Assembly: GCF_017795885.1 (NCBI RefSeq)
Contig: NZ_CP059297.1
Coordinates: 1,054,001 to 1,118,000, forward strand
Direction: 5' to 3'
From: Brevundimonas sp. AJA228-03
Lineage (GTDB): Bacteria; Pseudomonadota; Alphaproteobacteria; Caulobacterales; Caulobacteraceae
DNA length: 64,000 nucleotides
Shown: positions 52,370 to 61,586 of the stretch, in pieces
Position numbering within the stretch: position 1 is the stretch's first letter
Layout of the letters: each line of letters starts with the position of its first letter
The notes under the pieces: model-generated
The model's database searches: none
Seen by the model: only the letters and a program-made list of their open reading frames with translations
What the model was told of the DNA's origin: nothing
Program-made: the position numbers and the translations under genes

Positions 52370-53264
52370 CCGCGAGCGCGACGACCACACCGGCATCGAG
52401 ACGACCGGCCACGAATGGGACGGCATCAAGGAGCTGGACAGCCCGCTGCCGCGCTGGTGGCTGTGGATCTTCTACGGCTGCATTGCCTTCGCCGTGGTCT
52501 ACTGGATCCTGATGCCGGCCTGGCCGGGGCTTCATGGCTACACGCCGGGGCTGCTGAAGCAGTCCGCCCGGGCCGATGTGGTGAAGGAGCTGAACGCCCT
52601 TCAGATCCAGCGCGGGCAGAGCGACGCCATACTGGCCTCGGCCTCCCTTCAGCAGATCGAGGCGGACCCTGCGATGCAGGCCCATGCCCTGGCCGTCGGC
52701 CAGTCGGTGTTCGGCGACAACTGTGCCAGCTGCCACGGCGCGGGCGGCGGGGGTGCCAAGGGCTATCCCAACCTGCGCGACGACGTCTGGCTCTGGGGGG
52801 GCTCGCTTGAGGAGATCGAGCATACGCTGCGGGTCGGCGTCCGCTCCAGTCACCCTGAGACGCGGATGTCGATGATGCCGGCCTTCGGTCGCGACGGCCT
52901 GTTGACCGGAGCCCAGATCGGCGATCTGACCGAGTATGTGATCGCCCTGTCCGGCCGCGAGGCTGATCGGGCCGCCGTCGCCCGTGCCACGCCCCTGTTC
53001 GCCGCCAACTGTGCCGCCTGCCACATGCCCACGGGCACGGGGTCGCGCGAGTTCGGTGCGCCCAATCTGACCGATCGGGAATGGCTGAACGGCTCCGACC
53101 GGGCTGCCATCTCCGGCCAGCTTCAGAACGGCCGCAACGGGGTGATGCCGATGTGGGGCAATCGCTTCTCGCCGGCGGTGATCAAGGCCCTGGCGGTCTA
53201 CATCCATGTCAACGCCGGCGGCGGCGAGCCCTCGGTCGCGAAGGTCGAAGCCCCCGCGCCATGA
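52362..53264 (+). CDS. ccoP: cbb3-type oxidase subunit III (di-haem cytochrome c)
   Basis: 300 aa. The N-terminal HEWDGIKELDSPLPRWWLWIFY and membrane helix are typical of CcoP. Two haem-c sites follow: CASCH at 121-125 and CAACH at 217-221, with Met ligands in MSMMPAFGRDG and GVMPMWGNRFS. It accepts electrons from cytochrome c. It overlaps ccoQ upstream and ccoG downstream. Confidence 0.96.
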   Translation: MSDRERDDHTGIETTGHEWDGIKELDSPLPRWWLWIFYGCIAFAVVYWILMPAWPGLHGYTPGLLKQSARADVVKELNALQIQRGQSDAILASASLQQIEADPAMQAHALAVGQSVFGDNCASCHGAGGGGAKGYPNLRDDVWLWGGSLEEIEHTLRVGVRSSHPETRMSMMPAFGRDGLLTGAQIGDLTEYVIALSGREADRAAVARATPLFAANCAACHMPTGTGSREFGAPNLTDREWLNGSDRAAISGQLQNGRNGVMPMWGNRFSPAVIKALAVYIHVNAGGGEPSVAKVEAPAP

Positions 53265-54793
53265 CCATCATCATCGACCGGACCCGCGAGCGCGCGCCGA
53301 CGACGGGTCCGGTTTCCGTCGCCGAACGCCAGCGCGAGAAGGCGCGCCCCGCGGGCCTCTACAAGGCCAGGACGCCGATCTATTCCAAACTCGTCCACGG
53401 CCCGTGGCGCTGGCTGAAATGGGCGCTGCTGATCGTCATGCTGGCGATCTACTACATCACGCCGTGGATTCGGTGGGAGCGCCCGGGGGCCCTGCCGGAC
53501 CAGGCGGTGCTCGTCGACTTCGATGGCGGCCGGTTCTATTTCTTCATGATCCAGCTGTGGCCGCAGGAGGTGTATTTCATCACCGGGCTGCTGGTGATGG
53601 CGGCGCTCGCCCTGTTCCTGGTGACCGCCCTGTTCGGCCGACTGTGGTGTGGCTACGCCTGCCCGCAGACCGTCTGGACCGACCTTTACATCCATATAGA
53701 GCGGTTGTTCGAGGGCGACCGGAACGCGCGCATGCGGCTGGACGCTGCGCCCATGTCCTTCGACAAGCTGTGGCGCAAGGTCGGCAAGCATGCGGTCTGG
53801 ATCGGAGTCGCCTTCGGGACCGGCGGGGCCTGGATCTTCTATTTCCACGATGCGCCGGACCTGATCCGGACCTTCTGGGTCGGGACCGCGCCGATGACCG
53901 CCTATGTGTCGTGCGCCATCCTGACCTTCACCACCTATGTCTTCGCCGGCCACATGCGCGAACAGGTCTGCACCTATATGTGCCCCTGGCCGCGCATCCA
54001 GGGGGCCATGCTCGACGACCAGTCATTCCAGGTCACCTATCGCTACGACCGGGGCGAACCTCGCGGCCCGCACAAGAAGACCGAAACCTGGACCGGGCGG
54101 GGCGACTGCATCGACTGCAACCAGTGCGTGGTCGCCTGTCCCATGGGCATCGACATCCGCAAGGGCGCACAGCTGGAGTGCATCAACTGCGGCCTGTGCA
54201 TCGACGCCTGCGACGAGATCATGGACCGGGTCGAACGCCCGCGCGGCCTGATCGCCTATGACACCGATGCGGCCGTCGCTGCACGCTGTGAGGGCCGCAA
54301 GCCGCAACACAGGCTGATCCGTCCGCGCACCCTGTACTATGCCGGGGCCCTTGTGCTGGTCAGCGGCCTGATGATCCAGGGCTTCCGCACGCGGGAGGCC
54401 ATTGGGGCCCACGCCCTGAGAGACCGCAACCCGGCCTATGTCCAGCTGCAGGATGGCGCGGTGCGCAACGGCTATACCCTGAAGCTCGCCAACCACGGCT
54501 TCGAGACGGCAACGGTCCAGATTCGCTATGCGGGGGTCCCTGGCGCGGTCCTGACCGATCCCGGCCACCCCGGCTCCGGCCCCCTGGTGGTGGACCTGGC
54601 CCCCAATGTCGTGACGTCGCTGCGTCTGTTCGTCACCGTCCCGGCCGCCGCTGCGGACGCCAGGGCCGGGGAGGGGGGCGAGGACGACGATGACGACGAT
54701 GACGAGGGCCAGGACGCGTCCTTCCAGATCATTTCCGGCGGCGACACCAAGGTCGTCAGGACCGCCTTCGACTACGGAAACCACGACCGATGA
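53261..54793 (+). CDS. ccoG: cbb3 oxidase assembly ferredoxin-like membrane protein CcoG/FixG
   Basis: 510 aa. Membrane segments surround the CGYACPQ and CTYMCPWPR Cys motifs. Two ferredoxin motifs (CIDCNQCVVACP and CINCGLCIDACDE) and a C-terminal Ig-like domain (NGYTLKLANHGFETATVQIRY) follow. CcoG helps reduce copper for oxidase assembly. Oddity: the C-terminal domain carries an acidic insertion GEGGEDDDDDDDEGQ. It overlaps ccoP and ccoH by 4 bases each. Confidence 0.95.
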   Translation: MTIIIDRTRERAPTTGPVSVAERQREKARPAGLYKARTPIYSKLVHGPWRWLKWALLIVMLAIYYITPWIRWERPGALPDQAVLVDFDGGRFYFFMIQLWPQEVYFITGLLVMAALALFLVTALFGRLWCGYACPQTVWTDLYIHIERLFEGDRNARMRLDAAPMSFDKLWRKVGKHAVWIGVAFGTGGAWIFYFHDAPDLIRTFWVGTAPMTAYVSCAILTFTTYVFAGHMREQVCTYMCPWPRIQGAMLDDQSFQVTYRYDRGEPRGPHKKTETWTGRGDCIDCNQCVVACPMGIDIRKGAQLECINCGLCIDACDEIMDRVERPRGLIAYDTDAAVAARCEGRKPQHRLIRPRTLYYAGALVLVSGLMIQGFRTREAIGAHALRDRNPAYVQLQDGAVRNGYTLKLANHGFETATVQIRYAGVPGAVLTDPGHPGSGPLVVDLAPNVVTSLRLFVTVPAAAADARAGEGGEDDDDDDDEGQDASFQIISGGDTKVVRTAFDYGNHDR

Positions 54794-55278
54794 TGATCCC
54801 CGCCGCCCTGTCCCGACCCCCGTTCACGATCAAGGGCTGGCATGTCGCCGCCGGGGTCGTGGCCTTCTTTGCCGTGGTCGTGACCGTGGACATGAGCTTT
54901 CTCGTCATCGCCTACCGGACCCACCCTGGCCAGGTCGAGGCCAAACCCTACGAAACCGGATTGATCTACAACGCCGAGCTTGAACGGCTGCGCGTCCAGG
55001 ACGCCCTGGGTTGGCGGGCGGGCGCAAGGGCCACGCCAGCGGGTCTCGAAGTCCTGCTGGAGGACCGGGACGGCGCACCGCTGGCTGATCTGACAGCGTC
55101 CGCACTGCTCCAGCGGCCGGCCACAGAACAGGGCCGTGCCCAGGTCCGGCTGACCCAGATCGAGCCCGGTCGGTATCAGGCCGCCCTTGCCCTCACAGGG
55201 GTCTGGGATGTGCGCATCGATGCGACCGACGGCACCGGGCGGCGGATCGTCGCCGAAAGGAGACTGACATGGCCATGA
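54790..55278 (+). CDS. ccoH: cbb3 oxidase assembly protein CcoH/FixH
   Basis: 162 aa with one N-terminal membrane helix (HVAAGVVAFFAVVVTVDMSF) and a periplasmic beta-rich FixH domain (VRLTQIEPGRYQAALALTGVWDVRIDAT). It is needed for stable oxidase assembly. ATG overlaps the ccoG stop; its end overlaps ccoI by 10 bases. Confidence 0.9.
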   Translation: MMIPAALSRPPFTIKGWHVAAGVVAFFAVVVTVDMSFLVIAYRTHPGQVEAKPYETGLIYNAELERLRVQDALGWRAGARATPAGLEVLLEDRDGAPLADLTASALLQRPATEQGRAQVRLTQIEPGRYQAALALTGVWDVRIDATDGTGRRIVAERRLTWP

Positions 55279-57443
55279 CCCTGGATGCCGCCATCGGACG
55301 CGACATGTCGGCCTTTGTCCGACGGCGGGAGGACGGCCGCGACAGGCTTGATCTCCTGGTCACGGGCGCGCGATGCGCTGGCTGCATCTCGAAGATCGAA
55401 GGCGAGGTCTCGGCCCTGCCCGGCGTCCTGTCCGCCCGCCTCAATCTCTCGACCGGCCGACTGGCCATCGAGGTGTCCGCCGGGGCGATCGATCCGGGCC
55501 GCGTCATCGGGACCCTCGCCAGCCTGGGCTATCCCGCCACGCCGTACGATCCGGGCGCTGCCCTGCAACAGCGCGATCGCGAGGGACGCAAGCTGATCCT
55601 GGCCCTCGCCGTCGCCGGTTTCGGGGCGATGAACGCCATGATGTTCTCGGTGCCCCTCTGGGCCGGTCTTTTCGACCAGGAACTGGGCCCGGCGACCCGG
55701 ACGATGATGATGTGGATGTCGGCGGCGGTGGGCGCACCCTGCGCGATCTTCGCCGGAATGACCTTCTTTGAGTCCGCCTGGAGGTCGCTGAGGGCCGGCC
55801 GTGCGAACATGGATGTGCCGATCTCGGTCGGCGTCATCCTGACCCTGGCCATCAGTTTTTCGGAGACGATCCTGAATGGACGCGACGCCTATTTTGACGC
55901 CGCGGTCTCCCTGCTGTTCCTGCTGCTCATCGGGCGCTGGCTCGATCATCGGTTGAAGGCCAGCGCACGCAGCGCCGCCGGGGATCTTCTGGCCCTGCAG
56001 GCACCGACCGTCTGCCTCGTGGATGGGGCCGGTCGTGAACGGTCGATCCCGCTGGGCGATGTCGCGTCCGGTGATCGCATCCGGGTCCGGCCCGGCGACC
56101 GGATCCCGGTCGACGCCATTCTGGAGGACGGCGAGGCCTTGCTGGACAACAGCCTGCTGACCGGGGAGAGCGCGCCGGAACGGGTCGCGCGGGGCCAGCT
56201 CTGCCGGGCCGGGGCGGTCAATCTGGCCGGCCTGCTGACCCTCCGCGCCGAGGCCGGGTCCGAGGACTCGACCCTGGCGGAAATCGCCCGGCTGATCGAC
56301 GCCGGGGCGCAGTCCCGGTCGCGCTATGTGCGTCTCGCCGATCGCGCGGCGGCGCTCTATGTCCCGGTGGTCCACGCCGCAGCCTTGCTGACCTTCGCCG
56401 GCGGCTGGGCCTTGGGACTCGACCCGCGCGAGGCGCTGATCCGCGCTGTCGCCGTCCTGATCGTCACCTGCCCCTGCGCCCTCGGGCTGGCGGTTCCGGC
56501 CGTTCAGATCGTGGCCTCCGCCCGGCTGTTTCGCCGGGGCGTCCTGGTCAAATCCGGCGCCGCCCTGGAGCGGCTGGCCGAGGTCGATCACGTCGTCTTC
56601 GACAAGACCGGCGTCGTCACCGAGGGTCGGCCCGTCCTGATCGAAACACCCCGGTGTGTGGTGGCCATGGCGGCACCCCTGGCCCGGGCCTCGAACCATC
56701 CGATGGCGCGCGCCGTCGCCCGTGTCGCGGGTGACGGGCCGGTTGCAACGGACGTGATCGAGCACGTCGGCCTCGGCGTCGAAGGTCTGATCGATGGTCG
56801 GCGCGCCCGTCTGGGCCGGTCGGCCTTCGTCGGCGTTCCGACCCTGAGCGGGTCCGAGACGGAACTCTGGTTCGGCTTCGAGGACGGGCCCAAGGTGCGA
56901 CTGCGCTTCTCCGACACGCCGCGGCCGGACGCGGCGCAGACAGTGGCGGCCCTGCTGGCCCGTGGACTGACCGTCGAGATCCTGTCCGGCGATCAGGCGG
57001 GCGTGGTCGAAGCGGTGGCACACAGCGTCGGCATCAAGGCCTGGAGATCCGGGCTTCTGCCCGAGGACAAGGCCGAGGCCGTCGACCGTCTTGCCGCCGC
57101 CGGGCGAAAGGTTCTGATGGTCGGAGACGGCCTCAACGACGCCGCGGCCCTCGCGCGCGCTCACGCCGCGATCGCCCCGGGATCGGCGATCGAGGCCAGC
57201 CAGAACGCCGCCGATCTGGTCCTGACCCAGGACCGGTTGATGGCGGTCGTCGAAGCACTGGACGTCGCCCGTTCATCGCGTCGGCGCGCGCTGGAAAACT
57301 TCGGGTTTGCCGCGCTCTACAACCTGGTCGCCGCACCTGCCGCCATGATCGGTCTGGTGAACCCGTTCGTCGCAGCCCTGGCGATGTCAGGGTCGTCGCT
57401 GGTCGTCACCCTGAACGCGCTCAGGCTGCGCGCCGCCCGATGA
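55269..57443 (+). CDS. ccoI: Copper-translocating P1B-type ATPase CcoI/FixI
   Basis: 724 aa. The N-terminal metal-binding domain has CAGC (Cys36/Cys39). Membrane helices surround the ion-binding CPCALG motif, and VFDKTGVVTEG holds the phosphorylated Asp. TGES (actuator) and GDGLNDAAAL (hinge) are intact. It exports copper for the CuB centre of the cbb3 oxidase. GGAG is 7 bases before the ATG, inside ccoH. Confidence 0.95.
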   Translation: MAMTLDAAIGRDMSAFVRRREDGRDRLDLLVTGARCAGCISKIEGEVSALPGVLSARLNLSTGRLAIEVSAGAIDPGRVIGTLASLGYPATPYDPGAALQQRDREGRKLILALAVAGFGAMNAMMFSVPLWAGLFDQELGPATRTMMMWMSAAVGAPCAIFAGMTFFESAWRSLRAGRANMDVPISVGVILTLAISFSETILNGRDAYFDAAVSLLFLLLIGRWLDHRLKASARSAAGDLLALQAPTVCLVDGAGRERSIPLGDVASGDRIRVRPGDRIPVDAILEDGEALLDNSLLTGESAPERVARGQLCRAGAVNLAGLLTLRAEAGSEDSTLAEIARLIDAGAQSRSRYVRLADRAAALYVPVVHAAALLTFAGGWALGLDPREALIRAVAVLIVTCPCALGLAVPAVQIVASARLFRRGVLVKSGAALERLAEVDHVVFDKTGVVTEGRPVLIETPRCVVAMAAPLARASNHPMARAVARVAGDGPVATDVIEHVGLGVEGLIDGRRARLGRSAFVGVPTLSGSETELWFGFEDGPKVRLRFSDTPRPDAAQTVAALLARGLTVEILSGDQAGVVEAVAHSVGIKAWRSGLLPEDKAEAVDRLAAAGRKVLMVGDGLNDAAALARAHAAIAPGSAIEASQNAADLVLTQDRLMAVVEALDVARSSRRRALENFGFAALYNLVAAPAAMIGLVNPFVAALAMSGSSLVVTLNALRLRAAR

Positions 57444-57709
57444 ACATCCTTCTCATTCTCGCGCCGTTTTCGGTCATGCTCGGTCTTGTTGCGGTGGTGG
57501 CATTCGTCTGGACGCTTCGCTCGGGCCAGTACGACGACGTGAAGGGTGCCGCCGAACGGATACTCATCGACGAACCGAATCCGATCGCGTCTCCACGTCC
57601 CGGTCCGGCGTCGGCGGGACATGGAGGCGGCGATGACGGCGCTGACGCCTCGAAACAGGCCGAACGCCGGGATTGTCGTCGAAGGCGGTTCGGGAGCGCG
57701 CCGAGATGA
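57440..57709 (+). CDS. ccoS: cbb3 oxidase maturation protein CcoS, with extended tail
   Basis: 89 aa. The N-terminal membrane helix (ILLILAPFSVMLGLVAVVAFVW) and TLRSGQYDDVKGAAERILIDE are the CcoS signature. The last ~35 residues (Gly/Ala/Asp/Arg-rich) go beyond the usual 50-60 aa and are probably unstructured. It is last in the ccoGHIS chain, with a 4-base overlap with ccoI. It is needed to insert the haem/copper cofactors. Confidence 0.88.
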   Translation: MNILLILAPFSVMLGLVAVVAFVWTLRSGQYDDVKGAAERILIDEPNPIASPRPGPASAGHGGGDDGADASKQAERRDCRRRRFGSAPR

Positions 57710-57800
57710 GTCCGGAGGCTTCGACGCGTGGAGTCAGGACGAGACCGCCAACCCCGAACGGTGGCGGTGGTGCGATGGTCCGCCAGCCTCGGCGGTGCCG

Positions 57801-59174
57801 TCACGGTGCCTCTGAAGTTCGTATCTCGGAGCTGATCGATACAAAGACCACGGGGGCGTTGTATTCGCCTGCAACAGTGCGGACATAGTCGGCGAACGCA
57901 CTTGCGGTCCGCCGGTTCGGGCCTTCACTCCATCCGGCGGCCAGAAGATAATCGAACCGGCCGTCGGCGGTCATCGGCATGCTCATGACGTGATTGCCTT
58001 CGTCCTGTGGCGCGAAGGCGTAGGTCGGCGAAAGCCGATCGGGCACCACCAGGGCCGTCCCGGCGTAGGCGACCGTCATGTCGGGCTGAACCTGTTCCAG
58101 ATCATCGGGATTGCGGATCACCTCAGGCGCTGCGGAGACCACCAGTCCGCCCTCCTGCACATAGGTGTCCTCGTTCAGATGCTTGCGGATACCGACCACA
58201 AACCGTGGGGCGGGGCCTGCAGGGTCGATCTGGCGAAGGGCGACCCGGGCGGTCGAATAATCCTGCCCGGCATAGCTGCTATAGACCTGGTCCAGCTCAT
58301 AGGAGCCGTGAGGTGTGTTCCAGTTCATCGTACGGATCCGGACCATGCTGCGGACCGGTCCATTGGCCAGAACGGTGAAGGCGTATCGCGGCGACGACAC
58401 TGGGCCGCCGTTGAAGTTGCCTTCCGAGCCGGGCCCGAAGCGGGGGCGGGTGATGACCTCGGGGTGCGCCGGATCCTCGATCAGGCCGATTCCGCCGCCG
58501 CCGAACGACGACGCGACCCTCATGATGTCCGATCCCAGTCCCGGGTCGATCAGAGAGACGGCATAACCATCGAGGTTCTCCATATACAGGCGCTGGCTCA
58601 TCAATTGCGGCGTGCGCTTGGCGTAGACGTCGATGTCGGTCGGATACCAGAGCTTCCAGCCGAAGGTCTCGCTCTCCCAGAACGGAACCGTGTGGCGCAT
58701 GTAGCTGCCGGTCGCGGCATGGGTCCGGTGGGCGGCCCATCCCCGTTCCTGGGTTCCGAGATAGACATAGACGGTCTTTGTCTCGCCGGGAGCAAAGTCG
58801 GCCATGAAGAACAGTTCGTCCCACAGCCCGTCCTGGTCCAGATCGTCGAACTGGTAGGGAAAGGCATGGCCATTGGTTTCGGCCAGTTGGCCGTGAGCCC
58901 CCTCAAGCGCGCGTTGACGGGCGGACGGTTCCGCGTTCGGGACGCCCTTCGGATCCACCAGGGTCATCTGGAGCTCGTGGATATCCTGAAGCGGCCCCAG
59001 ATCGGATCTCTGGATGATCACCGGGCTGTTGGTTCGCGCGACGTCGAGGGGATTTCGGACCTGGATCGCGACCCGCCGTACGGGCTCGAACGTCCCTTGC
59101 GTGTACCACGCGCCGTCGGCCTGCGCAGGATCGGCGGCGAGGCCGAGGAAAACCGCAATGAATGAGCCGATCAT
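57801..59174 (-). CDS. Secreted DUF4861-like protein, probable polysaccharide-utilisation factor
   Basis: 457 aa with a signal peptide (MIGSFIAVFLGLAADPAQA). It shows paired beta-sandwich patterns: VRRVAIQVRNPLDVARTNSPVII, FPYQFDDLDQDGLWDELFFMADFAPGETKTVYVYL, RTHAATGSYMRHTVPFWESE, WKLWYPTDIDVYAKR and GSYELDQVYSSYAGQDYSTARV. This layout resembles DUF4861 proteins found in uronate-polymer utilisation loci; the family call is by eye. The enzyme or binding role is unknown. Start 59174 was chosen for the signal peptide and a G-rich site upstream. Confidence 0.65.
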   Translation of the reverse strand: MIGSFIAVFLGLAADPAQADGAWYTQGTFEPVRRVAIQVRNPLDVARTNSPVIIQRSDLGPLQDIHELQMTLVDPKGVPNAEPSARQRALEGAHGQLAETNGHAFPYQFDDLDQDGLWDELFFMADFAPGETKTVYVYLGTQERGWAAHRTHAATGSYMRHTVPFWESETFGWKLWYPTDIDVYAKRTPQLMSQRLYMENLDGYAVSLIDPGLGSDIMRVASSFGGGGIGLIEDPAHPEVITRPRFGPGSEGNFNGGPVSSPRYAFTVLANGPVRSMVRIRTMNWNTPHGSYELDQVYSSYAGQDYSTARVALRQIDPAGPAPRFVVGIRKHLNEDTYVQEGGLVVSAAPEVIRNPDDLEQVQPDMTVAYAGTALVVPDRLSPTYAFAPQDEGNHVMSMPMTADGRFDYLLAAGWSEGPNRRTASAFADYVRTVAGEYNAPVVFVSISSEIRTSEAP

Positions 59175-59327
59175 CTGTGCCCCCCAGGATAGCCGATCAG
59201 CCGGCCAATACTGCTGATTCAAGGTCCGGTCGATATGCCCGTCGGCCGATGCTGTCGAAGCGACGCTAACACATCTCCACGCGACACAGTCAGGGCAGGG
59301 GGCGTGAGGGCCATGTCCCACTGATCT

Positions 59328-59531
59328 TCACGTCGACCCCGACGATATGCCCCGCCAGGAGGTGAAGACCCGCTTCCTGCGGATCTCGGCGGCGAACATC
59401 GGACCGAACCGGATCCACCGGGGGCGCACCGTCTGGTAACAGATGTCGATGCCGCGCTTGGCCAGCAGAGTCTCGACGTGCCATAGCGCTGCCGGGTGCT
59501 TCACGAACATCATCACTACGGTCCGGATCAC
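59328..59531 (-). pseudogene. N-terminal fragment of an IS6-type transposase
   Basis: On the minus strand the frame reads IRTVVMMFVKHPAALWHVET, then LLAKRGIDICYQTVR and RWIRFGPMFAAEIRRKR. This matches the pattern of IS6-group transposase N-termini (helix-turn-helix before the DDE core). The catalytic domain is missing and the frame ends in unrelated residues. It lies between two genes of the probable polysaccharide locus. Confidence 0.6.
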
Positions 59532-59570
59532 CTCAGGGGAACTGACCTGCCACCCTTCAGTTGCGCGCCG

Positions 59571-61457
59571 TCAGTGCCCCGCGTCAGCGTAGGTCATGCG
59601 CCATCCAAGGTTGATCGGCACGTGCGCCGGGCGGCCGTTCGAATGGCAGTGGACGACACTCGCGAACCTGCCCGTCGGGCTGGCATGGACGGGCTGCACT
59701 GGAAGGGTCTCGCAGGTCTCCAGCCCGGTCACGCGAAGACTCTGCAGGCTTTCGCCGACGTACTGGATGGTCCAGCCATCGCCGTCGCGCGTCATCCCGG
59801 ATATCGGCTGGTACCCCGCGAACTCGAAATCAAGGTCGAGCGGGCCGAGCGCGGTGGAGGGCGTGTATAGATCGGTTCGCTCTATTGCACCGGGGGTGAA
59901 GCGATAGGTGGTTTCGGCGCGTATGCGGTCGTCCGGGCGCGGGGCGGCCTCTCCCATCCGGTCCATCGCCGGCTGGTCCATCTGAAACAGAACCGCGTCG
60001 CCGGTCTCGGTCATGACCACATTGCGATGATAGGCCAGGGGCTGCAGCACCGTGCCGTCGTCAAGGGTGACGCGCGTGATCAGCTGGGGGAAATCCGCGT
60101 CAGGCGAGCCGGCGACAAGCCCCGGCGAGTAGGGAATCGGGAAATAGGGATTGTTCATGTGCTGGCCCGCCCCCCCGTTGATCACGGGAAGGCCGAACAG
60201 CCGGGTACCATCGACGACCGTCAGCAGGGCCCGATCCTGCTCGCCGCGGTCGAACCAGGTCAGGGTCGCCCGGGGCCGGGAAGCGCGCCAGGCGGCCAGG
60301 TCGGCCGTGGGGATCCTGTCCCTGTATCCCAGCCGATTCCATAGCGCATTGGTGTAGACGTGCTGTCGCGCGAGGCTGAGGTTCTCGCCGAGGATCCGGT
60401 GCCTGGCACGATAGGCATCGGTGCGCCGTCCCTTGTCCCACAGGTTCACCGAGCCGGTGTCCGGGTCCACCCAGAAGTCCATGTAGCGGGCGGTGATGGC
60501 GCAGGAGAAGGCATAGGCGACGTCCATCTCCTCGGGCGTCAGTAAGCCGAGCACGGCGGCGGCGGTCAGCACCTCCAGCATGGCCGTTTCCCCGTAGGCC
60601 CCGATCGAGCGGCCGTACTCGAAACCGTCCCCAGCGGGACCGGCACGGAGAAGAATGAGTTCGGCGGAATGGCGGAGCCAGGCCTTGACCTGTTCGGGCG
60701 GCTCGCGACCGACATCGATGAACCTCTGGGCGATCTCACCGATCAGAAGCACGCTGTAGCGGTCGAAGCGACCCTGCCCATCCGTCTCGTCCGCGAAGCC
60801 GAAATCCGAATAGGTGGCATAGTGATCAAGGGTTTTGGCCAGGAGGGCGTCGGCGGCGGCGGCATCTTCCCAGCCGAGCAGGTTCCGCAACTGGGCCACG
60901 CTGTAGGCGACACCATAGTAGTTGTTGGGCAGGTTGATCAGGGTCAGGTCGGCTTCCCGGACGAAGCTGCGCCAGTCCAGCTGGGTCCTCAGCCGTGCCA
61001 GAATTCCGGGATCGACAGCGGCCTCGAGCAGGCCGGCCTTCTGCAGCCGGTGCAGGGCGAGTAGAGAATAGTAGATGCCCCATTCCGTGTTGACGTCGTC
61101 CACGGTCATGGCCGTGATGTCCCGGAAACCGCGGATATAGACGGCGCGCCGGGGATCGTCCGCCGGAGTCTCCAGGATCAGATTGGCCATGCCGACGGCG
61201 ATCTTGCCGGGCAGGAATTTGTCCGTCGTCCCGAAGACCCGCTGTCCGTCGATCACCATGTCGCGCCGCTCGGTCATCAGCCGGACCAGCAGTGCCTCGA
61301 CCTGGGGGTTGAGCCGTTCCGTCACGGTCCGGTTCATCGGGACGGGCGGCACCGGGACGGGCGCTGCCTGGACGGCCGGTGGCGTCGCGCACCCGACGGC
61401 AAGCGCCGCGACCATCGCGACGCAGGCGGGTCGAAGGCCGGTAGTGATGCCGCTCAC
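59571..61457 (-). CDS. Large lipoprotein with helical-toroid-like and beta-sandwich parts, putative polysaccharide-active enzyme
   Basis: 628 aa from GTG 61457 (AAGGGGA upstream). The signal MSGITTGLRPACVAMVAALAVGC ends in a lipobox with Cys23. Residues about 60-400 form an alpha-helical region (YIRGFRDITAMTVDDVNTEWG, YYSLLALHRLQKAGLL, NLPNNYYGVAYSVAQLRNLLG) like the toroid of some polysaccharide lyases and hydrolases. The C-terminal half is beta-rich (VINGGAGQHMNNPYFPIPYS, TTYRFTPGAIERTDLY). I do not recognise the family. It lies 129 bases downstream of the TonB receptor on the same strand, so it is probably part of a glycan-uptake unit. Substrate unknown. Confidence 0.7.
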   Translation of the reverse strand: MSGITTGLRPACVAMVAALAVGCATPPAVQAAPVPVPPVPMNRTVTERLNPQVEALLVRLMTERRDMVIDGQRVFGTTDKFLPGKIAVGMANLILETPADDPRRAVYIRGFRDITAMTVDDVNTEWGIYYSLLALHRLQKAGLLEAAVDPGILARLRTQLDWRSFVREADLTLINLPNNYYGVAYSVAQLRNLLGWEDAAAADALLAKTLDHYATYSDFGFADETDGQGRFDRYSVLLIGEIAQRFIDVGREPPEQVKAWLRHSAELILLRAGPAGDGFEYGRSIGAYGETAMLEVLTAAAVLGLLTPEEMDVAYAFSCAITARYMDFWVDPDTGSVNLWDKGRRTDAYRARHRILGENLSLARQHVYTNALWNRLGYRDRIPTADLAAWRASRPRATLTWFDRGEQDRALLTVVDGTRLFGLPVINGGAGQHMNNPYFPIPYSPGLVAGSPDADFPQLITRVTLDDGTVLQPLAYHRNVVMTETGDAVLFQMDQPAMDRMGEAAPRPDDRIRAETTYRFTPGAIERTDLYTPSTALGPLDLDFEFAGYQPISGMTRDGDGWTIQYVGESLQSLRVTGLETCETLPVQPVHASPTGRFASVVHCHSNGRPAHVPINLGWRMTYADAGH

Positions 61458-61586
61458 GCGCGTCCCCTTCTTTGGCCGAATGGCGTCGTAAAAAGATGCC
61501 GGCACCGTGGCCCTGACCACATGGGTGCCGGTTTAGTCACTTCAGGGAAGAGAGTGCAGGATGAGGAGGTGAGCGGCGTAGACGGG

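Noticed and set aside
55176..57164. 662-codon minus-strand frame opposite ccoI
   Set aside because: It is antisense to a complete P1B ATPase with intact motifs; the composition is Gly/Gln/Asp/Arg-rich shadow.
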